A DNA stretch of 64,000 nucleotides. Origin: Aliiglaciecola sp. 3_MG-2023 (GTDB lineage Bacteria; Pseudomonadota; Gammaproteobacteria; Enterobacterales; Alteromonadaceae). A program made the position numbers and the translations under genes. The notes below the pieces were generated by a model. The model was not told the DNA's origin. It searched no databases and was given only the letters and a program-made list of their open reading frames with translations. The stretch covers positions 1 through 64,000 of the forward strand of contig NZ_JAUORV010000001.1 of the NCBI RefSeq assembly GCF_030548205.1, read 5' to 3'. Shown in pieces: positions 18,028 to 27,148 of the stretch (positions are counted from its first letter, which is position 1; each line of letters begins with the position of its first letter).

Positions 18028-18325
18028 GTAAAGCCTCTGTTGCCAGTTCATGACTTGTAATGTAAGTCATGTCACTTAAAATTATCGATAAAATCCGAAA
18101 GGATTGAAAAGCCGCATAGTATAAACAAATCCGCGCCAAAGCACAGTGTTCAGAACAAGATTTATGGGGGATTTTGCATCAAGCAGTGAAAAAAATGTAG
18201 CTACGGCGATTATTTTAACGAATTTGCACTTTGATGGGCTACAGCAACCAAGATACAGAATCGACTCACCCTGAAAACCAGAGGCTAACAGAGCAAGTCG
18301 TTGGTATTGATTTTGGTAAGGGTAA

Positions 18326-19681
18326 TTAGGCGACTTCGGGTTTGAAATCGCTGGAATGTAAATCGTGTTTCTTCATTAATTTGTGCATATCGGTTCGATT
18401 ACGACCGGCTAGCTCAGCTGCGCGAGTGACGTTTCCGTCGGTCATTTTCAGCAATTTCAGCAAGTAGTTTTGTTCAAATGCATCTCTGGCTTCAGTCAGT
18501 GTCGGCCATTTTTGTTCAGAAGCAGACAGCGCTTGTTCCACTAAATGGGAAGCGATGACTGAGGTTTGGGTTAACGCGACACATTGTTCAACCACGTTAA
18601 CTAACTGTCTAACATTGCCCGGCCATGGCGCGGTTGCTAACAACTGCATCGCATCATCGGAAAAACGGCTGACGTTGACGCCATGACGCTCAGCACTTTT
18701 AGCCAACAGGTAGCGGGCCAACAGTGGAATATCTTCCGAGCGCTCACGTAATGATGGTAGGGTTAAATTCACCACATTCAGACGATAATACAAATCTTCC
18801 CGGAAATTCTGTTCTTGCATCTCTTTGGCAAGGTTTTTATGGGTAGCAGATATGACTCGAACATTGATAGGGATCTGTTTGCTACTGCCCACAGGGCGAA
18901 TTTGTTGTTCTTGCAGAGCTCGTAATAACTTCACCTGCAATGGTACCGGCATATCGCCTATTTCATCCAGAAAAAGCGTTCCGCCATCGGCTTCCCGAAA
19001 AAGACCTTGATGCTCATTTACTGCGCCAGTAAAAGCCCCTTTTGCATGGCCAAACAGTTCCGATTCCAACAAATTTTCTGGTAACGCACCGCAGTTAATA
19101 GCCACAAATGGTTTATTGCCCCGGGTACTTGCTTTGTGTAGAGCCTTAGCAAGTAGCTCTTTACCGGTACCACTAGCGCCGCTGATCAGAACGCTCACAT
19201 CTCGTTTGGCGACTCTGAAGGCCTGATCTAACAGTTGTTCCATTTGCATGGAGCGCGTAATAATCTCTTCACTCCAGGTTCCATTTTGCGCACTTTGACT
19301 TTGACTAACGGCTTTCACGAGTAAGTCACGTAGCGCATCATGGTCAATGGGTTTGGTTAAGAATCCAAACACACCTCTTTGAGTGGCTTCAACGGCATCT
19401 TGAATAGTGCCATGGGCGGTCATTAAGATAACGGGAATATCACGTCGAAGGGATACAATTTCTTCAAATAAGCTAAGACCATCTAACCCTGGCATCCGTA
19501 AATCACTTAACACCACATCAAAACTTTGTGTGTTGAGTAAACGTAACGCCTCTTTGCCACCTTCTGCAGTGGCAACTTGATAGCCTTCACCTTGCAATCT
19601 GATCGTCATCAAACGCAACAAATTTTCATCGTCATCCACTAACAAAATACGTGGTAATGCGTTTGCTTCAGATTTGCTCAT
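18326..19681 (-). CDS. glrR: sigma-54-dependent response regulator GlrR (QseF)
   Basis: A 451-aa NtrC-type regulator. The receiver domain (about 10-125) has the phospho-acceptor Asp60 (VLSDLRMPGLDG). The AAA+ domain (about 145-380) has Walker A GASGTGKE, the sigma-54 contact loop GAFTGA and LFLDEIGDMP. A Fis-type helix-turn-helix ends the protein (NVTRAAELAGRNRTDMHKLM). In E. coli GlrR activates the small RNA gene glmY. Its ATG overlaps the qseG stop by four bases. This is the only sigma-54 activator seen in the window. Confidence 0.95.
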   Translation of the reverse strand: MSKSEANALPRILLVDDDENLLRLMTIRLQGEGYQVATAEGGKEALRLLNTQSFDVVLSDLRMPGLDGLSLFEEIVSLRRDIPVILMTAHGTIQDAVEATQRGVFGFLTKPIDHDALRDLLVKAVSQSQSAQNGTWSEEIITRSMQMEQLLDQAFRVAKRDVSVLISGASGTGKELLAKALHKASTRGNKPFVAINCGALPENLLESELFGHAKGAFTGAVNEHQGLFREADGGTLFLDEIGDMPVPLQVKLLRALQEQQIRPVGSSKQIPINVRVISATHKNLAKEMQEQNFREDLYYRLNVVNLTLPSLRERSEDIPLLARYLLAKSAERHGVNVSRFSDDAMQLLATAPWPGNVRQLVNVVEQCVALTQTSVIASHLVEQALSASEQKWPTLTEARDAFEQNYLLKLLKMTDGNVTRAAELAGRNRTDMHKLMKKHDLHSSDFKPEVA

Positions 19682-20250
19682 TGGCTTATCCCCTCTTTCT
19701 TCTCCATCATAGATGCCTCAATTTTTAATAATTGGTCAATTTGTTGTTGCTGTTCAAACAGTTTTTGTTGCTGAACATCAAGTTCTTTGGATTGATTGGT
19801 ATTCATTCGCGTCAATATGGTTAACGCAGATTCAAATTCTAATAATTCCTGACTGGGTCGGTAAACCAATACGAAAAATAACTGCTTCATTTGTTCCGTA
19901 AGGCTAGGCACTAATTCATCTGCCCATCCTTGTGCTCTCAACCTATTTTGATAGGGAGTCCCTTTACCTTGACTTAACAGCACTTTTTTCATCAATTCGG
20001 TTTTTGTCTCACCCAACTGCGTGATCAACTCTTTGCGTTTGGTCCAAGACAAGCCGTCATGCTCAACCCAAAAATCCAGCCAGTAGGTTAACTCGCAATT
20101 ATGTTCAACGGCTGAATCAGGTACAAACACACAAAACTCATTTTCTATAGGTACAATCACCTGTTCTACCGGTATTGGTGTTTCTGGAGTCATTTCGCAC
20201 CCAGATAACCCCATAAAACAGCCCATTAGGATGAATGTTAACTTTTTCAT
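19678..20250 (-). CDS. qseG: QseG-like outer-membrane lipoprotein
   Basis: A 190-aa lipoprotein with lipobox LSGC (Cys18). The body is helical and ends in a Gln-rich coiled coil (about 150-185). It lies between sensor kinase and regulator with 4-bp overlaps on both sides, exactly the place of E. coli qseG (yfhG), whose product stimulates the kinase GlrK/QseE through periplasmic contact. Sequence similarity to E. coli QseG (237 aa) is low, so the name rests mainly on position and lipoprotein character. Confidence 0.8.
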   Translation of the reverse strand: MKKLTFILMGCFMGLSGCEMTPETPIPVEQVIVPIENEFCVFVPDSAVEHNCELTYWLDFWVEHDGLSWTKRKELITQLGETKTELMKKVLLSQGKGTPYQNRLRAQGWADELVPSLTEQMKQLFFVLVYRPSQELLEFESALTILTRMNTNQSKELDVQQQKLFEQQQQIDQLLKIEASMMEKKEGISQ

Positions 20251-21659
20251 GCCGCTACCTCATTTTGCGGCAAACTGACACGCATACAAACATCTGCATA
20301 GTCAACATCAACTATTTCCACCGTCCCATGCATCATTCGTGCACAATCTGCAACTATCGATAAACCTAAGCCTGAGCCAATCACCCGGTCGTTACGTTTG
20401 TGTTCACCCCGTTTGAAAGGTTCGAAAAGTGATTTACGCTGTTCCAATGGAATCTTTCGACCACGATTAGCCACATCCAAAATCAACCTATCCTCTTGAT
20501 TATAAAGCTTAATATCTATTGGACGCCCTGTTGTTCCATGGGCCAATGCGTTAGACAAAAGGTTATCAATAATCCGTCTATATAAATTGGGATCTACAGT
20601 CATATTTATCACTTTGTTTTCAACATTCACTTCATTATTATGTTGTTGTATTGCTAAAGCGTTATCAACTAGCGCCGCATCTAGCAAACTTTTAGTGTCT
20701 GTTTTTTCATACACAGGCTTAGCCTGTTGCAATAACAAGTTGTAGTCAAGTAATTGTTCAATCAGCAAGTTCAAACGTTCTGTACTACTGGTTAGTAAAC
20801 TCACCACTTCTTTTTGTTGATCGTTCAAGGTTCCCACGACACTCTCGGAAAGTAATGAGCACCCTTCTTTGATGCTGGCTAATGGTGTTTTTAACTCATG
20901 GGAGGCGTGGCGCAACAGGGCGTGACGAAGATGTTCAAGTTGATTTAATCGCTCAGCCAACCAATGCAGTTTGTGTTCGACTTCAATCAATTCCTTAGGA
21001 CCGGAAGTCGAAACCTTAGGTAAGGTTTCGGATTGTTTGGCGATTTCGCCAATAATACGTTCGATTTTCGTGACGGGAGAGAGGATCAACTGACTTGCGA
21101 AAATAATCAGCAACAATGAAACCGTTACCAATACGCCGGTGGACCAGGCTTGTGTCTGTTGGACAGAATCTACATAATCTTGCTGTTGTTTAATTCTTTC
21201 ATCGAGTAAATAATCAACCTGCTCTTGGAGTTCTTCAAGAGAACGGCGAAACTCGGCTAACTGCGCATCCAAAAGTAGTTTATCTTCAATTTCCACATTA
21301 TTTTCAAACCAAGCAATGCGCTTTTGCAGAGCTGAACACACATATTCATTGGGTAGCTCAGCACAAACGTTAATAAGCTTAGTTTCAAGACGATTAATTG
21401 AATTATCAGAGAGCTGTTTTAATTCTGGCTTTTTTAACACATGGTACTGTCGAATTAACCGTTCAACGTCAATGGCGATATTTTCCATGTCGCCGATTTG
21501 CCGAGCCATGGTGACCGAAAACTGCGCTTCGCTAGCGGCAATTTGGGCCATTTTAGTCAAGGTACTTTGACTGTGCCACAGCAAGACAGCAAGGGGGATC
21601 AGCGCAATAAGAAAGCTGATTAATGTGAGTTGTCGCAACGATCCAATTTGCATTTTCAT
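20247..21659 (-). CDS. glrK: sensor histidine kinase GlrK (QseE)
   Basis: A 470-aa inner-membrane kinase. Membrane helices at about 12-30 and 172-194 enclose a helical periplasmic sensor. A HAMP region follows, then the phospho-acceptor His254 (HASHELKTPLAS). The ATPase domain has N-box NLLSNALAHG, G1 LDVANRGRKI and G2 GSGLGLSIV. It is the cognate kinase of GlrR, and operon glrK-qseG-glrR is preserved as in enterobacteria, where the system controls envelope and amino-sugar stress. glnB, which follows in E. coli, is absent here. Confidence 0.93.
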   Translation of the reverse strand: MKMQIGSLRQLTLISFLIALIPLAVLLWHSQSTLTKMAQIAASEAQFSVTMARQIGDMENIAIDVERLIRQYHVLKKPELKQLSDNSINRLETKLINVCAELPNEYVCSALQKRIAWFENNVEIEDKLLLDAQLAEFRRSLEELQEQVDYLLDERIKQQQDYVDSVQQTQAWSTGVLVTVSLLLIIFASQLILSPVTKIERIIGEIAKQSETLPKVSTSGPKELIEVEHKLHWLAERLNQLEHLRHALLRHASHELKTPLASIKEGCSLLSESVVGTLNDQQKEVVSLLTSSTERLNLLIEQLLDYNLLLQQAKPVYEKTDTKSLLDAALVDNALAIQQHNNEVNVENKVINMTVDPNLYRRIIDNLLSNALAHGTTGRPIDIKLYNQEDRLILDVANRGRKIPLEQRKSLFEPFKRGEHKRNDRVIGSGLGLSIVADCARMMHGTVEIVDVDYADVCMRVSLPQNEVAA

Positions 21660-21742
21660 ACCTCAGACTACTTTGTACAAATTGGAGTATCCTATCTTAA
21701 GACGTGAAATGAAACCAAACAAATTGCTGCTTATTAAAAGAA

Positions 21743-21807
21743 CCTCAACATCAGGTTTTTTTGGGGAGTAATATCGTTTCAGAACCGAAAAAACCAGAAT
21801 GTTGAGG
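21743..21807 (-). terminator. long hairpin downstream of the EF-hand gene
   Basis: An imperfect inverted repeat of about 20 bp, CCTCAACATtctggttttt on one side and its near-complement on the other, with a 25-base loop. On the minus strand it is followed by TTCTTTTAAT. It may end the EF-hand transcript before glrK. Confidence 0.4.
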
Positions 21808-21848
21808 CAGAAAACCTGTAGCCTAAGATTTCGTTTAATAGAGACCCG

Positions 21849-22112
21849 TTAGGCTTTTTTATTGATTTGCTTAATTAGATTTGATTCGCTCAGCTCCTCA
21901 GCACTAATTTTTCCATCACCGTTGCTATCAATTTTACCAAAAGCTGCCAATAAATTAGGATCGGCAACCGCTTCGCGAATACTAATCATGCCATCATCAT
22001 CTAAGTCCATTTCGGCAATTAGATCGGATTGAGCAAAGGCGGTATTACTTACCAGTGAGTGCAAGACGGTGGCACCTACAAACACAATGCCCATGAAATT
22101 GAACGTTTTCAT
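21849..22112 (-). CDS. small exported EF-hand calcium-binding protein
   Basis: An 87-aa protein with a signal peptide ending NTAFA (about residue 27). The mature part contains two EF-hand loops: DLDDDGMISIRE (36-47) and DSNGDGKISAEE (62-73). Both have Asp at positions 1, 3 and 5 or close substitutes, Gly at 6 and Glu at 12, so both should bind calcium. Similar small periplasmic proteins are common in marine gammaproteobacteria and their role is not known. It appears to be a single gene; the 416-bp upstream gap holds an inverted repeat at 22273-22319. Confidence 0.88.
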   Translation of the reverse strand: MKTFNFMGIVFVGATVLHSLVSNTAFAQSDLIAEMDLDDDGMISIREAVADPNLLAAFGKIDSNGDGKISAEELSESNLIKQINKKA

Positions 22113-22528
22113 ACAACAATCTCCATTTGAACTGATTAGCTGACCCCTTTAGCGAAAAAAGGAAGAGGCATCCATGCCATGCAATGCGTTAAAACGCATT
22201 CAGAATGACTTAAATTAAGTTGCAAACGCCATCGCAGCCAATAACAAAACCGTTATTTATAAGTCACCATCGCTGTGTTCTTCCTTGAATAGTCGTAGGA
22301 ACCAGTACGACTAACACAGTTACACCCAACGGCTATAACATGTTTCATGCCACTCTTGATTTTACTTGTATTTTCAGTAGGTTATGATTCTTTATAAAGA
22401 AATTGAAAGGGAGAATGAGCAGGCAGCGTTACTTATTTGCAACACCTACCACTCAGGTTTTATTTTATTGTTTATATTCAATAAGTTAGCATGTATTCAA
22501 TTAATGACAATTAGGGTTTTAAGGGCCG
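22113..22528. other. intergenic region with nested inverted repeat
   Basis: No gene is seen. At 22273-22319 the sequence can fold as CTGTGTT...AACACAG enclosing AGTCGTA-ggaaccag-TACGACT. The 3' arm is continuous and the 5' arm has an 11-base bulge. It lies about 160-205 bases upstream of the EF-hand start and could be part of its leader or an operator. The rest is AT-rich without features. Confidence 0.45.
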
Positions 22529-22981
22529 TTAGCCTGTATTTTCGGTCACTTTAAGTTTAGATTGAATGAATTCGCTGTGGGGAATATGCAGTAGATCTGA
22601 TATTCGGCGTATTAAATTAATTTCATGCACATCAAGATGCTTATCAGCGTAGGCGACGCGCCACAGAGATTCCAAAATTTGACGTTTTTCTTGCACATCA
22701 CAATGCTGATTGATGGTGCGCGTAAACTGATGATAATCCACTGCTTGTTTTGCTTGATCAGAAGATAGCTTCATCAAACTAGCTAGTTCAGACTCGGTTA
22801 AATCAAAATGGGTTTTTAGTATCTGTTGGTAAGTATCTTGTTCAGACGCTTCAAACTTACCATCTGCACGCATAATTTCAAACAATAAAACAGCCGTAGC
22901 AAGCTCTATGGTTTGTTGCTCTGACACGGGATCATGCTGCTGTAAGTTCTGTTGGAACCAGTCACTTAGTGCTTTAAACAT
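22529..22981 (-). CDS. TerB-family protein
   Basis: A 150-aa all-helical cytosolic protein of the TerB/DjlA-N-terminal family. Recognisable pieces are LATAVLLFEIMRADGKFEASE and LWRVAYADKHLDVHEINLIRRISDLL. The two acidic turns (ADGKFEASE, ADKHLDVHE) are the repeated metal-binding-like motif of the family. Members occur in tellurite-resistance loci and as domains of DnaJ-like proteins. A single gene of this type usually has no assigned role, and none of the other ter genes is nearby. Single-gene unit. Confidence 0.85.
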   Translation of the reverse strand: MFKALSDWFQQNLQQHDPVSEQQTIELATAVLLFEIMRADGKFEASEQDTYQQILKTHFDLTESELASLMKLSSDQAKQAVDYHQFTRTINQHCDVQEKRQILESLWRVAYADKHLDVHEINLIRRISDLLHIPHSEFIQSKLKVTENTG

Positions 22982-23129
22982 AAATACTCCTAGTTGTTAA
23001 AGCGAGCCAACAAAAAATAATACTTTCAAGCAATTCAAAACAAGCTTGATGGGCTGAATAGACCAAGATTTAAGTTTGCTGACCCTGGCACATTTGAGTT
23101 GTGTACTAAACCTGCCTATTTATTCTATT

Positions 23130-23582
23130 TTAGTTATCGGTTTCATACATATAATAATGACTGGGCTGCATTCCAAGTTTTTGGTATGTTTGTTGTGCGA
23201 TTACATTGTCGTGTTCAACATATAATCGAAAACCGCACACTCCTTGAGTTTGATCTGCCAACTCCTTTACTTTTTCATATAACCCTGAGTAAATGCCCGT
23301 GCGTCTGTTTTCTGGTCGCACATACACACTTTGAATCCACCAAAATTGGCTGTTCCGCCAATCACTCCACTCAGTTGTTACCATTAAACTGCCAACAATA
23401 ACGCCATCTTCTTGCTCCGCAACCAGGTAAAAACCTTTAGTCCTATCCCCAATAAGTGCACTAACTCCGGCAGTTAATACTTCATTTTGCAGTTTTTTCT
23501 GTTCCGTTTCCCAAGCCATTGCTTGATTGAAATCGACAATTGCTTGGATATCATTTTCTTCGGCTTGCCTGATTGTTATCAC
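23130..23582 (-). CDS. GNAT-family N-acetyltransferase
   Basis: A 150-aa acetyltransferase with the typical N-terminal TIRQAEENDIQAIVDF strand-helix, a central VGSLMVTTEWSDW strand and the acetyl-CoA loop VRPENRRTGIYSGLY (motif A, R-x-x-G-x-G/Y). Residues 118-145 (CGFRLYVEHDNVIAQQTYQKLGM) form motif B. The substrate is unknown. Translation starts at GTG 23582. It follows the crsR-like gene after three bases on the same strand, so it is probably the last gene of that operon. Confidence 0.87.
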   Translation of the reverse strand: MITIRQAEENDIQAIVDFNQAMAWETEQKKLQNEVLTAGVSALIGDRTKGFYLVAEQEDGVIVGSLMVTTEWSDWRNSQFWWIQSVYVRPENRRTGIYSGLYEKVKELADQTQGVCGFRLYVEHDNVIAQQTYQKLGMQPSHYYMYETDN

Positions 23583-23585
23583 ACT

Positions 23586-25229
23586 TCACACCTTTATTTT
23601 TGCTAATACTGAGCGTCCTTCATCAAAGTATTGAACGCTTTGACACAAGGTTTTAATAAGGGAAATCCCTCTCCCATAAGTATCTGATTCTTGATTCGAT
23701 TGCACCCTTTGATAATCAAACCCATCTCCGGAGTCGGATAGTTTAATCGACAACAGGGTTGCTTGGGGCTCATAGCCGATGGATATTGTAATCTCCCCTT
23801 GCTTTAATTTCTGTAATCTTTGGTTGCGAATTTTAAAATATTCAAAGAAGCCTTCCGTAGACTTTTTGATATTGGAATCTAATTTTAAAATTCCATGATC
23901 TAACGAATTCATAAATAACTCGCTTATTACCGTAGATAAATCAGAGCGCACTCTTTGCATACCTAACTGACTACAGACCATCACAACTATGTCGTAAATA
24001 GGCGTAAACTTGATTAACTGCTCTACTTTCAATTCAACGGTGATGGTAAAAGGCAATTGGGTGATTTCTATTTGCGACTTAAGTTCGCTTAAATCTTGGC
24101 AGGTATAACTAATTAAAGTGATGTCGTCTAATTGCTCTGCCTTGCCTCTAAATTTTTCAGTACGGTGACTAATTTCCTCTACTGTTATGGCTGGGTCAGA
24201 TGTCAGCCAACTCAGTATCGCTTCGTCGCCCAACATTTGTTCTTCAGCATTGGTAAGTTCGATAACGCCGTCTGAGTACCCAATTAACCGATCTCCCAGT
24301 CTTGCGTTAAAGTATTCTATGTTTTCCTCAAAATCATCGACTTCTAATATACCCAAGGCCATATGTAACGAAATAAAGCGCTTAGATATGCGTCCTTCAG
24401 GTGTGACCACCGCCAGATCGGGCATACCGCCATTCCAAACTGAAAATTGTTGACCAGACACTGAAATTTCCACCACAACTGCCGCAAAAAACATATCTTC
24501 TGGGAGCAAAGATAACAGGATTTCATTGAGGGTTTGGGAGATTTCTGAAACCGATAAGCCTTTCCTAGACATCGCTTGAAACGCTCTAGCCACGGGCAGA
24601 GCGCCCACTGCTGATGCAAGGCCATGGCCGGTAAAATCTCCCATCAAAAAATACAGACCACCTGATGGACTCGGCTCACTTAAAAAGACATCTCCGTTAA
24701 AGGTACTAGCAGGAGCTAATCGATAATCAAAAAACCTTTTAGTGCCTGGATTAAGAGTTAATGCATTGGCAAAAATATGCTCAACAATGGCGTGTTCTCG
24801 CTCAACTCCTTTACGAAAATAGTTTAGTTCCCTATTTTGTTTGTTGGTGCGAATACTTAACAAACGAGTGCGGGCGTGGGCTCTTATTTTTGCAGTTAAA
24901 ATATTCCTGTCGAATGGCTTAGTGGCAAAATCATCCCCACCTACTTCAAGACAACGAGTCAGTGCCGCCTGATCGTCCATTGCCGTGATAAAAATCACGG
25001 GCAAATAGATATCGCCTGCCATCTTTTTTAACAGCGGTGCGACTTCATAACCGTCCATATCAGGCATAACAACATCAAGGAGGACTAAATCAGGACGAAT
25101 TTTTTTCGCCAATTGTAAGGCTTCTCTGCCAGTCTCAGCTTCAAAACAATCTGGGTACCCTGCTTCTTCAAGCATGTGAAGAAGCATAAATCGATTCAAA
25201 GACTCATCATCAACGATTAATATTCGCAA
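23586..25229 (-). CDS. CrsR/HsbR-type response regulator with PP2C phosphatase and serine kinase domains
   Basis: A 547-aa three-domain switch protein. The receiver (about 1-120) has Asp52 in LLDVVMPDMDG. The SpoIIE-like PP2C phosphatase (about 160-375) has GDFTGHGLASAVGALP and DRLIGYSDGVIEL. The HATPase/RsbW-like kinase (about 405-547) has SELFMNSLDHG and DSGDGFDYQ. The layout matches CrsR of Shewanella oneidensis, which controls RpoS through the STAS protein CrsA, and Pseudomonas HsbR. Translation starts at TTG 25229. The STAS partner gene is directly upstream (12 bp). Phosphorylation of the receiver probably decides between kinase and phosphatase action on that partner. Confidence 0.9.
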   Translation of the reverse strand: MRILIVDDESLNRFMLLHMLEEAGYPDCFEAETGREALQLAKKIRPDLVLLDVVMPDMDGYEVAPLLKKMAGDIYLPVIFITAMDDQAALTRCLEVGGDDFATKPFDRNILTAKIRAHARTRLLSIRTNKQNRELNYFRKGVEREHAIVEHIFANALTLNPGTKRFFDYRLAPASTFNGDVFLSEPSPSGGLYFLMGDFTGHGLASAVGALPVARAFQAMSRKGLSVSEISQTLNEILLSLLPEDMFFAAVVVEISVSGQQFSVWNGGMPDLAVVTPEGRISKRFISLHMALGILEVDDFEENIEYFNARLGDRLIGYSDGVIELTNAEEQMLGDEAILSWLTSDPAITVEEISHRTEKFRGKAEQLDDITLISYTCQDLSELKSQIEITQLPFTITVELKVEQLIKFTPIYDIVVMVCSQLGMQRVRSDLSTVISELFMNSLDHGILKLDSNIKKSTEGFFEYFKIRNQRLQKLKQGEITISIGYEPQATLLSIKLSDSGDGFDYQRVQSNQESDTYGRGISLIKTLCQSVQYFDEGRSVLAKIKV

Positions 25230-25241
25230 AGTAATAACTAC

Positions 25242-25547
25242 CTAATTCATTTCGAACTTTTTATCAAAGCGAGAAATTTTTAAAATTTTGGCTACTTGAG
25301 GGCGGCAGTTGATAATTTTGAAGGTGCTGATTTTATCGACCATAGTCTTTTGCATATTCAATAACATACCCAGTGCGGAACTGTCCATGTACTCGGTGTT
25401 AGATAGGTCAACAGTAATTGTATTTACCTCATCGGGCGCTGATAAATAAGCGTCTCTAAACTCTTGCACTTTGTCAAAATCAAACCTTTCCTCCATAAAA
25501 ATGATCAAATCTTTATTGCCGTTAACCAAGCAGGTATCCAAGCTCAT
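25242..25547 (-). CDS. STAS-domain anti-sigma factor antagonist (CrsA/HsbA-like)
   Basis: A 101-aa cytosolic STAS protein. The phosphorylation loop is EYMDSSALGMLL, with the target serine at about residue 56, preceded by the strand ITVDLSNT. It is the expected substrate of the phosphatase/kinase encoded 12 bp downstream. In Shewanella the unphosphorylated CrsA binds RpoS and releases it when needed. A GTG two codons upstream is possible, but GGAG is five bases before ATG 25547, so I choose that start. First gene of the operon, divergent from yciH. Confidence 0.9.
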   Translation of the reverse strand: MSLDTCLVNGNKDLIIFMEERFDFDKVQEFRDAYLSAPDEVNTITVDLSNTEYMDSSALGMLLNMQKTMVDKISTFKIINCRPQVAKILKISRFDKKFEMN

Positions 25548-25765
25548 TCTCACTCCATAAACTTTCTAGCGTTGAATTAACTATACTTTCTCATAAGGAA
25601 GTTAATTGGCAAATATTTTTAGTATGGCCGCTCAAAGTATAGTGCGTTTAGTATAAAGCGTTATTTCGTTTTCGTCGGATTAATACGAAGAACCCACGGA
25701 TTTGGTTTTAATGGGCTCATTTTTTGTCTAAACTGACGCTATCTTTAGATTAAACTAGTGTAAAT

Positions 25766-26089
25766 ATGTCACAAAATAACCTGGTATACAGCACGGGCTT
25801 GGGTAGACTAAAGCCACAAGAAGAAACGCCTCACAAACCTAAAAACTCCGATGGAATAGTTAGAATACGTCGCGAGACCAAAGGCCGAAAAGGCAAAGGA
25901 ATGACGACCATTGATGGAATAGATCTGCCAATGGATGAACTAAAAAGTTTATGTTCCGAACTCAAGAAAACCTGTGGAACAGGTGGTGCGGTTAAAAATG
26001 GCGTCATTGAAATTCAAGGCGATAACCGTGATAAAATTAAATTATTACTTGAGAAAAAAGGGTTAACTGTCAAGCTTGCCGGCGGTTAA
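25766..26089 (+). CDS. yciH: SUI1/eIF1-like translation factor YciH
   Basis: A 107-aa protein of the SUI1 family. A flexible N-terminus of about 35 residues precedes the eIF1-like fold: VRIRRETKGRKGKGMTTIDG, LKKTCGTGGAVKNGVIEIQG and the C-terminal LLEKKGLTVKLAGG. E. coli YciH (108 aa) has been proposed to influence start-site fidelity and act in stress. It lies 26 bp before a double-receiver gene on the same strand and diverges from the STAS-CrsR operon, so a link to stress signalling is possible but is inference. Confidence 0.95.
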   Translation: MSQNNLVYSTGLGRLKPQEETPHKPKNSDGIVRIRRETKGRKGKGMTTIDGIDLPMDELKSLCSELKKTCGTGGAVKNGVIEIQGDNRDKIKLLLEKKGLTVKLAGG

Positions 26090-26115
26090 GTTTTCTACTC
26101 CAATTCAGGATTTTT

Positions 26116-26916
26116 ATGGACCACCTATCGTTAAGCGATGTCAATATTCTTTTAATTGAGCCATCAGATACCCAACGAAAAATTATTTCGTCACTGCTGA
26201 TTAAAGAAAATGTTGGCTCTGTAGATTCCGTTTCAACTCTAGCTGAAGCTAAAAGTGCGCTGCAATCCCACCGCAGTGACGTTGTAGTGAGCACCATGTA
26301 TTTTGAAGATGGGACTGGCTTAGACTTAATAAAATACATTAAAAGCAACACTGAAACGGCTTCAATTCCGTTTATGTTAGTCAGCAGTGAAAACCACGTA
26401 GCCAAATTGGAAGAATTTAAGCAAGCTGGGGTGGCGGCTATTTTGCCTAAACCCTTTAAACCAATTCATTTAACCAGAGCACTAAACGCAACCTTAGACT
26501 TAATAAATACCGAAGAACTCGAACTCGAATACTATGATGTTAATAATGTGAGAGTGCTGTTGGTGGATGATAGTCGTTTAGCCAGAAACCATATTCGTAG
26601 AGTGTTGGAAGGGTCTGGGTTAACCGATATTAAAGAAGCTGAAAATGGCGCATCGGCATTAACCCTGTTAAAAGATAATGTTTTTGACTTGGTTGTCACC
26701 GATTATAATATGCCTGAAATGGACGGACGAGAGTTATCTGAGTACATTCGGTTTAACCCTGAAACCTCCCACATACCCATTATTATGGTGACCTCAGAAG
26801 CGACTAACAGTGCTCACATGGCAAATATTCAGCAAACTGGAGTTAACGCTCTGTGCGACAAGCCTTTTGAAGCTCAGGAAGTACGTAAAATTCTGGCTAC
26901 CCTATTAGGCAACTAG
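26116..26916 (+). CDS. double-receiver response regulator without output domain
   Basis: A 266-aa protein made of two CheY-like domains. The second (about 145-265) is canonical: VLLVDDSRLARN, phospho-acceptor in VVTDYNMPEMDG, MVTSEA and the CDKPF lysine. The first (about 8-125) keeps the fold (LLIEPSDTQRK, MLVSSEN, LPKPF) but has SDVVVSTMYF where the acceptor Asp should be, so it probably cannot be phosphorylated. There is no DNA-binding or enzyme domain, so it should act by protein contact. Position after yciH and beside the CrsR switch suggests shared signalling. Confidence 0.9.
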   Translation: MDHLSLSDVNILLIEPSDTQRKIISSLLIKENVGSVDSVSTLAEAKSALQSHRSDVVVSTMYFEDGTGLDLIKYIKSNTETASIPFMLVSSENHVAKLEEFKQAGVAAILPKPFKPIHLTRALNATLDLINTEELELEYYDVNNVRVLLVDDSRLARNHIRRVLEGSGLTDIKEAENGASALTLLKDNVFDLVVTDYNMPEMDGRELSEYIRFNPETSHIPIIMVTSEATNSAHMANIQQTGVNALCDKPFEAQEVRKILATLLGN

Positions 26917-26971
26917 TGATTAGCGAAGATGTACCACATTGCAATTAGCAATATCTAATATCAACTTGCGA

Positions 26972-27000
26972 TTGACAAAATTAGGGTGAATCAATAAATT
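26972..27000 (+). promoter_or_regulatory. promoter of pheA
   Basis: A perfect -35 TTGACA (26972-26977), a 17-bp spacer and -10 TAAATT (26995-27000). Transcription from about 27007 gives an untranslated leader of about 215 nt before pheA. Confidence 0.6.
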
Positions 27001-27148
27001 CAACGCATCACTATCTAATCCAGTGTAATAACTGATTAGTTATTGTTTTCTTACCCATTTGAGTAGCGCTCAATTAAGTCTCGTATTTAAAAACAAAGCG
27101 CTCAAAAAATTGGCTACATGAATATGGCTCAATTGAGATTAAGTCATT

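Noticed and set aside
18052-18325. Small gene or RNA between aspS and glrR
   Set aside because: Scanned both strands; no frame with a start signal, no convincing hairpin-T-run pair.
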